From CAZQVN01 sp964596775 (GTDB lineage: Bacteria > Eisenbacteria > RBG-16-71-46 > JABDJR01 > JAWXBZ01), in NCBI GenBank assembly GCA_964596775.1, contig CAZQVN010000040.1:1-32911 (forward strand): 32,911 nucleotides of DNA, given 5' to 3'. Positions 6,282 to 12,893 of the stretch are shown here, in pieces; the first letter of the stretch is position 1, and each line of letters begins with the position of its first letter. The position numbers were made by a program, and so were the translations under genes. Below the pieces are notes generated by a model. That model did no database searches, had not been told where the DNA came from, and saw only the letters and a program-made list of their open reading frames with translations.

Positions 6282-6964
6282 ACGCATTCCGGCTTTGCCT
6301 GATCACCGACCGGGACGCGACGTCACTGCCCCTGCGGGAAGCCGTCGAGGAGGCGCTGCTCGGAGGCGTCGATGCCGTCCAGCTCCGCGAGAAGGACCTG
6401 CCGGGGCGCGACCTCTTCGAGCTCGCCCGCGACCTCAGAACCGTCGCGGCACGCCGCGGCGCCCTGTTCATCGTCAACGACCGGGTCGACGTGGCCCTTG
6501 CCCTGCGGGCCCACGGGGTGCACCTCGGCGGCGCGTCGATACCGATCCGGGAAGCCCGGCGGCTCCTTCCGCCGGGATCGCTGATCGGGTATTCCGCCCA
6601 TTCTCCCGAAGAGGCCGAGGGAGCGGCGCTGGCCGGCGCGGACTACGTGTTCCTGGCCCCGGTTTTCGCCACCGGACGGACGAGCGTCCCGCGCCCGCTG
6701 CTCGGGCCGGAGGCGGTGCGGGCTGTCGCCGCCGCCTGTCCGGTTCCGGTACACGCCCTTGGCGGAATCACAGCGGAAAACACGAAAGTCCTGATGAGTC
6801 CCGCCGCCGGCCCGGGTCACGCGCCGGCCGGAGTGGCCGTCGTGCGGGCCGTCCTCGGAGCTTCCGACATCCGGTCCGCCGCCGCCGAGATCGCCGCCGC
6901 GCTCGATGGAGCGGACGGGCCGGCCACCCGCGCCTCATCAGGAACGACGCCGCGGGCCCGCTGA
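6278..6964 (+). CDS. thiE: Thiamine phosphate synthase ThiE (TenI/ThiE family), probable CTG start
   Basis: The 228-residue TIM-barrel protein carries the family signatures CLITDRD, VQLREKDL, FIVNDRVDVALA, GVHLGG, IGYSAHSPEEA, VFLAPVFATG and HALGGI. ThiE joins hydroxymethylpyrimidine diphosphate and thiazole phosphate to thiamine phosphate. The related TenI aromatizes the thiazole; TenI cannot be fully excluded, though the REKD and SAHS motifs favour the phosphate synthase. No ATG, GTG or TTG in frame lies near the conserved N terminus. The only sensible start is CTG at 6278, overlapping the thiG TGA as CTGA, with GAGGGAG about ten bases upstream. Translation would be coupled to thiG. The stop lies one base from that of the convergent RNase R gene. 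Confidence 0.9.
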   Translation: MNAFRLCLITDRDATSLPLREAVEEALLGGVDAVQLREKDLPGRDLFELARDLRTVAARRGALFIVNDRVDVALALRAHGVHLGGASIPIREARRLLPPGSLIGYSAHSPEEAEGAALAGADYVFLAPVFATGRTSVPRPLLGPEAVRAVAAACPVPVHALGGITAENTKVLMSPAAGPGHAPAGVAVVRAVLGASDIRSAAAEIAAALDGADGPATRASSGTTPRAR

Positions 6965-6965
6965 G

Positions 6966-9293
6966 TCACTTTCGCTTCGGAGGCCTCGACTTCGCCGGGT
7001 GACCCTTCGTGGAGGCCCGTTTCGCCCCCTTTGCGGCGCGTCCCCGTCCCGACTTCTTCCCGGAACGCGCTTCGTCCCTCCGCGTGGACGTCCGCCGCCG
7101 GGGCGGCGCGGAGAGGTCGCCATCCACCCGGGCTTCGCCGGCCTTGGCGATCAGCGCAAAGTCGATCTCCCGCAGTTCCTTTTTCACGGCCACCACCTGG
7201 ACTTCCACGCGATCTCCGAGGCGGAACATCCGCTTCGTCCCCTCCCCGACCAGGGCCAGCAGGTCCTCGCGGTACCGGTAGTAGTCGTCGCCGAGCGCGG
7301 ACACGTGGACGAGCCCCTCGACATGATAGAGATCCAGCTGGACGAAGAAGCCGAACGCGGCCACCCCGGTGATCGTGCCCGCGAACTCCTCGCCGAGATG
7401 CCGCTCCATGAACTCCGTCTTCTTCATTTCCACGGAGTCGCGTTCCGCTTCCTCGGCCACCCGTTCCCGCTCGGAGCAGTGGGCGGCCATCTGGTTCAGC
7501 CGCGCCGTCCACTCCTTCGAATCCCGGAGCTGCTTCGGCTCGACCCCGGAGGCCTGGCGGAGCGCACGGTGAACGACGAAGTCCGGATAGCGGCGGATCG
7601 GCGACGTGAAGTGCAGGTAGTCGAAGGTGGCCAGCCCGAAGTGACCGAGCGGGCTCTCGTCATAACGGGCGCGCATCATGCTGCGCAGGACGAGCGTGTT
7701 GATCAGCGGCTCCTCCGGCTTTCCGGACGCCTTGCGGAGCAGTTCCTGGAGCGCCGTCGGCTTGATCTTTCCGTCCTTCGTGCGCTTGAGCCGGTAGCCG
7801 AGCGGGGTGATCACCTCGAGCATCTGCTCGATCTTCATCTCCTTCGGCTCCTCGTGCACCCGGTACAGGCCGGAAATCCTGTTCTTCTTGAGATGCCGGG
7901 CCACGACCTCGTTGGCCAGCACCATGAACGCCTCGATGAGACGATGGCTCTCCAGCCGTTCCACCTTCTGGATATCCATCGGCAGCCCTTCCTTGTCGAG
8001 AAGGACCCGGCTTTCCGGGAGGTCGAAGTCGAGGCTTCCGCGCGCCTCCCGCCGGGCGGTCAGCGCCCGGGACAGGTCGCGCAGTCCGTGCAGCGCGCCC
8101 AGCACGTTTTCGTACTGGCCGCGCAGCTGCGGATCCCCTTCGAAGATCGCCTGGACTTTCTCGTAGCTCAGCCGGTGGCGGCTGTGAATGACCGTGTCCG
8201 CGATCCGGTACTCCTGGACGCGGCAGGCTTCGTCCACCGTCATGATCACCGACATGGCCGGGCGGTCCACCTGGGGCTTGAGGCTGCACAGCTCGTTGGA
8301 CAGCCGCTCCGGCAGCATCGGGATGACCCGGTCGACGAGGTACACGGACGTGGCCCTCCGGTACGCCTCGAGGTCGATGACGTCGCCGGCCTTCACGTAG
8401 TGGGAGACGTCGGCGATGTGAACGCCCAGTTCGAACAGGCCGTTCCCGAGATCGCGCAGCGACAGCGCATCGTCGAAGTCCTTCGCGTCCACCGGGTCGA
8501 TCGTCACCACGTCGCGGTCGCGAAAGTCCTCGCGCCGGGCGATCTCCGCGGCCGACAGCGTGGCCGGCAGCTTCTCCGCGGCCTCCTCCACCTCGTGCGG
8601 AAACGCATCGGGAAGTCCATGGTGCTTGATGATCGTGAGGACATCGACGCCGGGGTCGTCGGGATGACCGAGCACCTCGGTGATCTTTCCGACCGGTGCC
8701 GATCCCGCCGTGCCCCAGGAAAGGATTTCCACCACGACCTTCTGCCGGTCCTCCGCGTCCAGGGCCTGCTCCCGGGGCACGAAAATGTCCCGCGGTATCC
8801 GCGGGTCGTCGGGGGCCACGACGATGTGGGTCCGGCTGATGTTCACGGTGCCCACGAGTTCCGTCCTCGCCCGCTCCAGGACCTTGATGACCCGCCCTTC
8901 GGGGCCGCCCGGGACCCCGGGCCGCTGGCCGCCTCCGTGCCGGCGCATCCGTTCGATGCGCACCACGACCTTGTCGCCGTGCAGGGCGGTGTCCATGTCG
9001 CGGCCGGACACGAAGACGTCGTCCCCCTTCGCTTCCGGGATCACGAACCCGTGCCCGCTCTTGACGACCCGGAGCTGCCCGACGACGAGGTTCAGTTTTT
9101 CCGGAGGGCCGTAGCGCCCCTTCTTGACCCGGTAGAGTTCACCGCGATCCTCGAGCTCGCGCAGCAGCTCCTTGAACTCGCGGTACGCGCCGGCGGGGAT
9201 GTCGAAGGCCCGGGCCAGCTCCTTCGGTTTCAAGGGGTGGCCGGCCCGGTTTTCCAGGTATTCGATGATTTCGCTTTTTTCAGGCAGGGCCAA
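6966..9293 (-). CDS. rnr: Ribonuclease R
   Basis: The 775-residue product has the full RNase R layout: an N-terminal winged-helix region (1-65), two cold-shock/OB domains (about 66-235), the RNB catalytic domain with TIDPVDAKDFDDALS (D266, D272, D274 and D275 are the metal-binding aspartates), an S1 domain (about 640-725), and a Lys/Arg-rich tail (about 735-775) typical of structured-RNA binding. It degrades structured RNA 3' to 5', including mRNA and rRNA decay intermediates. The start is TTG at 9293, two bases after the stop of the upstream gene, with GGGG about 7 bases before it; no ATG fits the winged-helix start better. It is co-transcribed with the small gene upstream. Confidence 0.96.
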   Translation of the reverse strand: MALPEKSEIIEYLENRAGHPLKPKELARAFDIPAGAYREFKELLRELEDRGELYRVKKGRYGPPEKLNLVVGQLRVVKSGHGFVIPEAKGDDVFVSGRDMDTALHGDKVVVRIERMRRHGGGQRPGVPGGPEGRVIKVLERARTELVGTVNISRTHIVVAPDDPRIPRDIFVPREQALDAEDRQKVVVEILSWGTAGSAPVGKITEVLGHPDDPGVDVLTIIKHHGLPDAFPHEVEEAAEKLPATLSAAEIARREDFRDRDVVTIDPVDAKDFDDALSLRDLGNGLFELGVHIADVSHYVKAGDVIDLEAYRRATSVYLVDRVIPMLPERLSNELCSLKPQVDRPAMSVIMTVDEACRVQEYRIADTVIHSRHRLSYEKVQAIFEGDPQLRGQYENVLGALHGLRDLSRALTARREARGSLDFDLPESRVLLDKEGLPMDIQKVERLESHRLIEAFMVLANEVVARHLKKNRISGLYRVHEEPKEMKIEQMLEVITPLGYRLKRTKDGKIKPTALQELLRKASGKPEEPLINTLVLRSMMRARYDESPLGHFGLATFDYLHFTSPIRRYPDFVVHRALRQASGVEPKQLRDSKEWTARLNQMAAHCSERERVAEEAERDSVEMKKTEFMERHLGEEFAGTITGVAAFGFFVQLDLYHVEGLVHVSALGDDYYRYREDLLALVGEGTKRMFRLGDRVEVQVVAVKKELREIDFALIAKAGEARVDGDLSAPPRRRTSTRRDEARSGKKSGRGRAAKGAKRASTKGHPAKSRPPKRK

Positions 9294-9295
9294 GA

Positions 9296-9712
9296 TCAGT
9301 CCCCGTCCGATCCACGGCTGCCCACGAACTGGTCTTCCCGCTCCCGGAAGAGGATGTTGAAGGTGGTCAGGCTCCCGTAGGCCTTCGTCACGTACTGTTG
9401 GAGCTCGACCTTTTCCGCGTCGGTGAGCACCTTGTGGGCGTTCACCTTCTGCTCGAGCGTGCGCAGCCGGTCGCGGACCATCACGATCTTGTGAAAGAAC
9501 GTTTCCAGCGGGATTTCCTTCGACTGGAGCGAGGGGTCACCCGGCTTCAGGATCAGCGTCCCGGCCTGCCAGCGCGGCGAGAGCCGGACGTCGGAGAGGG
9601 CCAGCTGCTCGTCGATGACGGCGCGGAGGATCTCCTTGAGCTCGTCCACATGAATGCTCGGCACGACCGCCGAGGAGTCCGCGCCCGCCCGGGGCGATGT
9701 GTTCCATTCCAT
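9296..9712 (-). CDS. Conserved-looking hypothetical protein upstream of RNase R
   Basis: The 138-residue soluble product has no signal peptide. It seems mostly helical: an N-terminal acidic helix (VDELKEILRAVIDEQLAL), a short strand region (GTLILKPGDP), then a long helical pair (about 68-125) with heptad-like leucines, suggesting dimerisation. The family was not recognised. The ATG has AAGGAGA at good spacing and the stop is two bases from the RNase R start, so the two genes form an operon. A role linked to RNA turnover is a weak inference from this pairing. Confidence 0.8.
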   Translation of the reverse strand: MEWNTSPRAGADSSAVVPSIHVDELKEILRAVIDEQLALSDVRLSPRWQAGTLILKPGDPSLQSKEIPLETFFHKIVMVRDRLRTLEQKVNAHKVLTDAEKVELQQYVTKAYGSLTTFNILFREREDQFVGSRGSDGD

Positions 9713-9753
9713 TTGTGTTTCTCCTTCAGGCCCCGTGAGTGGAGCCGATCGTG

Positions 9754-10740
9754 TCAGGGCGCCAGGGGCGCCGGGTCCGCAAAGGTCCTGGCGTCGAAAG
9801 CATCCACAACCTCAATGTTCGGGAACCGGATGACCGTGCCTCCGGAACCGACGCGGGTCCGCGTGCCGGCCAGGCGGATGGGGCCGTAATCCTTCCAGTC
9901 CGTCCAGTCGTACAGCGATTCCTCGGGCTCGGGATTTTCCGCCCGGGCGCCCTGGAGGATGAAGCCCCAGCGGACCATCTCGTGACTCGCACGGTCGATG
10001 TACGCCCAGTACGTGTCCCCGGGCGTCAGCCCCACGCCGTCGAACGTCACCCGGATGCGGTCGCAGGCGCGGCCGGCCACGTCCGCCTCGCCGTCCATCT
10101 GCAGGCGCACGCCCGGGTCGAACAGCTTGAACGGCATGAGAAACCAGTACGTGTCGTTGATGAACCGGGCATAGGCGGATTCCAGCAGTTTCGCCGCGTC
10201 CTCGTCTCCGGCCTTCGCCCCGTCGACCCAGGCATCTCCGGACTTCGTGTCCACGTTGAACAGGGTCACGGTGGCCTGGCCCTCGCGGTTCTTCCCCTCG
10301 ATGCGATACCGGTTCGTCCGGCGGTCCCACCAGTGCGTGCGCGACGAGCGGACCGTGTCGTTGACCGACACTTCGAACGTGAACCGCAATGCCTTGACGG
10401 CGTCCAGGGCCTGCGGCCCGCCGTGGGCGTTCAGCATCGCGTTGACCGCGTCGAGAGCCAGCCTGTCCACCGCTCCCGGGGGACCGATGGGGTCGTCGGG
10501 CGTGACGATGAGGCCGGGGCGCGGGCCGGAGGTTTGCGGAGCTGCGGCACCGGGCGCGGATTGCGGGGACGCCGGTTTCTTCGCGTCCGCCGAAGGCTGC
10601 GATGCCGCCGCCTTTCCGGCGTCGGCTGCGGAGCGGGAAGCGGGCGCCGGCCGGGACGCCTGGGCCCCGGCAAGCGAGGGAATCAGGCCGACCAGGGCCA
10701 CCAGGCCGAGGGGCGAGAACAGTTGGAATCGAGCCGTCAC
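9754..10740 (-). CDS. Secreted protein with LolA/DUF6503-like beta domain
   Basis: The 328-residue product starts at GTG 10740, with AAGGA about 8 bases upstream, followed directly by a Sec signal peptide ending near SLAGAQA. An Ala/Pro/Ser/Lys-rich linker (about 28-75) precedes a domain of about 240 residues. It holds FNVDTKSGDAWVDG, YWFLMPFKLFDPGVRL and GDTYWAYIDRASHEMVRW. This pattern resembles the half-barrel outer-membrane lipoprotein-sorting (LolA/LprG) fold, and especially DUF6503 proteins with YWxLMPFKLxDPG. It is probably periplasmic and may bind a lipid or hydrophobic ligand. The longer in-frame extension upstream was rejected because it would bury the signal peptide. Confidence 0.75.
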   Translation of the reverse strand: MTARFQLFSPLGLVALVGLIPSLAGAQASRPAPASRSAADAGKAAASQPSADAKKPASPQSAPGAAAPQTSGPRPGLIVTPDDPIGPPGAVDRLALDAVNAMLNAHGGPQALDAVKALRFTFEVSVNDTVRSSRTHWWDRRTNRYRIEGKNREGQATVTLFNVDTKSGDAWVDGAKAGDEDAAKLLESAYARFINDTYWFLMPFKLFDPGVRLQMDGEADVAGRACDRIRVTFDGVGLTPGDTYWAYIDRASHEMVRWGFILQGARAENPEPEESLYDWTDWKDYGPIRLAGTRTRVGSGGTVIRFPNIEVVDAFDARTFADPAPLAP

Positions 10741-10828
10741 AATGGAAGTCCTTTCTCCGGCTCCCGCCGGCGGGCTGGCGACCATCATAACCTCGAACCG
10801 CCGCGGCTTCCAATGTGCCCGGAACGGC

Positions 10829-10895
10829 AAAAAAAGGCGCCGGTCGCAAGGTCCCACACCGCCTCACCAAAGGCGATCCCGTTGCGTCCGGCGCC
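10829..10895 (-). terminator. Branched hairpin with U-run, probable terminator
   Basis: On the minus strand, arms 10882-10895 and 10836-10849 pair over 13 of 14 bases (GGCGCCGGACGCAA with TTGCGACCGGCGCC) and enclose an inner hairpin (CGCCT at 10860-10864 with AGGCG at 10871-10875). Seven T follow directly (10829-10835). It lies downstream of the His/Arg-rich protein gene. The nested structure is larger than an ordinary terminator, so a small 3'-derived RNA or a leader of the next gene is possible. Confidence 0.75.
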
Positions 10896-10963
10896 CCCTG
10901 CCCCCTTCATCGCCGCATTTCAGGCTCCCGGCGGTGAAGGGCGAGGTCCAGGTTCAGTTTCGT

Positions 10964-11425
10964 CTAGTACTCCTCCCAGTAGCCGCCTGCATACATCGGG
11001 TAGTAGCGATCGATATCGCACCGGTCGACATGGTGAACGATGATCAGGTGATCGATGTAAACGGCATAGTCCCGGTAGTCGCCGTCGCAATAGCCGCATT
11101 CGTAGACGTAAGCCCGGCGCCGCGGCGGCGGAGGGGGGCAGGAACGCTGGCTGCCGATGATGGCTCCGACGGCCACCCCCCCGAGAAACGGCACCACCGC
11201 CGGCCCGTGGCGGTGACGGGCATCCCGGTGCACCACGGTCACCCGGCGGTCCTGGTGATGATGTCGCGCATGATGCCGTTCGTAGCGCCGCTCATGCTTC
11301 CGTTCCACGCGACGCTCACCCCGGCGATACTTCGGCCCGGCTTCCGCGGTCACCGCGGACAACGAACCCGCGAGCACCGACAAAGCGAGGCTCGCGACAA
11401 GGGCCTTCCGTGCGAGAGTCTTCAT
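10964..11425 (-). CDS. Secreted His/Arg-rich protein with glycine zipper
   Basis: The 153-residue product has a Sec signal peptide (about 1-30, ending near TAEAG). A strongly basic stretch of Arg, His, Glu and Lys follows (about 31-75; pieces such as RRYERHHARHHHQDRR), then a short glycine-zipper segment PFLGGVAVGAIIGS. A polyproline run (CPPPPPRR) and a Tyr/Asp-rich tail with the CGYC pair and YYPMYAGGYWEEY complete it. Histidine clusters suggest metal binding, and the zipper suggests membrane or oligomer contacts. No named family was recognised. AGGAG precedes the ATG at 11425. It is probably monocistronic, ending at the branched terminator. Confidence 0.75.
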   Translation of the reverse strand: MKTLARKALVASLALSVLAGSLSAVTAEAGPKYRRGERRVERKHERRYERHHARHHHQDRRVTVVHRDARHRHGPAVVPFLGGVAVGAIIGSQRSCPPPPPRRRAYVYECGYCDGDYRDYAVYIDHLIIVHHVDRCDIDRYYPMYAGGYWEEY

Positions 11426-11750
11426 CCTTGTTCTCCTTTCCGGCCCGGCGGGTGAGCCGGGCAGCCATGTGGGGGACTGCATCTGCACCCGTACAAAAGC
11501 ACGCCCCGTGCCAGACGGCACATCAACCGTAAATAAATGTATTGCATATACTTAGTGAACAGATCGCCCCGGACCGGAAGCGCCCCGGGTGTGGTCGGCT
11601 GGCGCGCTCCCGCGTCAGGTGTGGAGCGCTCGAGCACACGCCCGCTCCGGGGTGACGTGATCCGGACCGTCTGCTAGGCTGGCTCACTCGCCGCACTGAC
11701 GAGGACACAGGACACGAGGCCACGCCCGCGCGGCCCGCCACGAGGAAACG
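11426..11750. other. 325-bp divergent intergenic region
   Basis: No gene is seen. The stretch separates the minus-strand His-rich protein gene from the plus-strand acyl-CoA dehydrogenase gene, so promoters for both should lie here. A conspicuous AT-rich island at 11526-11562 contains TATACT and TATTTA-like hexamers, without a convincing -35 partner on either strand. A small inverted repeat GTGCC-N4-GGCAC lies at 11508-11521. Confidence 0.5.
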
Positions 11751-12893
11751 ATGATCGACTTTTCACTGACGGAAGAACAGAAACAGCTGACCGCCCTGGC
11801 CAGAGATTTTGCCGCGGACGTCATCGCGAAGGCCGCCCGGCCCCACGACGAATCGGGAGAGTTCCCGATGGACATCTGCCGCCAGGCCTGGGAACTCGGC
11901 CTGATGAACATCCATGTGCCCGAGGAGTGCGGAGGTCTCGGTCTCGGGAGCCTCGACGGCTGCCTGATCGCCGAGGAACTCGCCGCCGGATGCAGCGGCA
12001 TCTACACGGCCCTCGAGGCGAACGTGCTCGCCGAGGAGCCGGTCATCCAGGCCGGCACTCCCGAGCAGAAGAAGCTCTGGCTCACGCCGATGACCGAGGA
12101 GTTCCGGCTGGCATCGTACGCCGTGACCGAACCCGATGCCGGGAGCGATGTGTCCTCGATCAAGACCCGCGCCGTCCGCCACGGCGACGAGTACGTGATC
12201 AACGGCAACAAGATGTGGATCACCGGGGCCGGGCAGGCCTCCTGGTTCTTCGTCCTGGCCTACACCGACCCGGAGAAGAAGTATGCCGGGATGTCCGGAT
12301 TCGTCGTCCCAGCCGACCTTCCAGGAGTCAAGGTGGGCAAGAAGGAACAGAACATGGGGCAGCGGGCCAGCGACACGCGGGCGGTAACGTTCGAGGACGT
12401 GAAGATACCGGCGGCCAACCGGCTCGGCAACGAGGGGGAGGGCTGGAAGATCGCGATGTCGGCGTTCGACCACACGCGCCCCCCGGTGGCCGCGGGCGCG
12501 GTCGGAGTGGCCCGGTCCGCCATGGAGCACTCGATCCGCTATGCGAAGGAGCGCCGCGCGTTCGGAAGGCCGATCGCTGACCTGCAGGCCATCGCGTTCA
12601 TGATCGCCGACATGGCGAAGGACGTCGCCGCGGCCCGCCACCTCGTGCACCACGCCGCCTGGCTCATCGACAACGGGCACCGCAACACGAAGGAGGCGGC
12701 CTTCGCCAAGTGCTTCGCCGCGGACACGGCGATGCGCGTGACCACCGACGCCGTCCAGGTTTTCGGCGGCTACGGATTCAGCCGCGAATACCCGGTGGAA
12801 AAATTGATGCGCGACGCCAAGGTGTTCCAGATCTACGAGGGCACGAGCCAGATCCAGCGGGTCATCATGGCCCGCGAGATCTTCAGGGACTGA
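11751..12893 (+). CDS. Acyl-CoA dehydrogenase
   Basis: The 380-residue flavoenzyme of the acyl-CoA dehydrogenase family has normal length and all three domains: an N-terminal helical domain (1-115), a middle beta domain with YAVTEPDAGSDVSS and MWITGAGQA contacting FAD, and a C-terminal helical domain with the FGGYGFSREYPVEKLMRDAK signature. The catalytic base is E363 in IYEGTSQIQR, the position used by short/medium-chain enzymes. It oxidises acyl-CoA to trans-2-enoyl-CoA and passes electrons to ETF. The chain-length preference cannot be read. GAGG precedes the ATG. No beta-oxidation partners are nearby, and its stop overlaps the convergent UPF0182 gene by 11 bp. Confidence 0.95.
   Translation: MIDFSLTEEQKQLTALARDFAADVIAKAARPHDESGEFPMDICRQAWELGLMNIHVPEECGGLGLGSLDGCLIAEELAAGCSGIYTALEANVLAEEPVIQAGTPEQKKLWLTPMTEEFRLASYAVTEPDAGSDVSSIKTRAVRHGDEYVINGNKMWITGAGQASWFFVLAYTDPEKKYAGMSGFVVPADLPGVKVGKKEQNMGQRASDTRAVTFEDVKIPAANRLGNEGEGWKIAMSAFDHTRPPVAAGAVGVARSAMEHSIRYAKERRAFGRPIADLQAIAFMIADMAKDVAAARHLVHHAAWLIDNGHRNTKEAAFAKCFAADTAMRVTTDAVQVFGGYGFSREYPVEKLMRDAKVFQIYEGTSQIQRVIMAREIFRD

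Noticed and set aside
6906..9380. 824-codon plus-strand ORF over RNase R
   Set aside because: The minus strand encodes an intact RNase R with catalytic motifs; the plus frame is a shadow.
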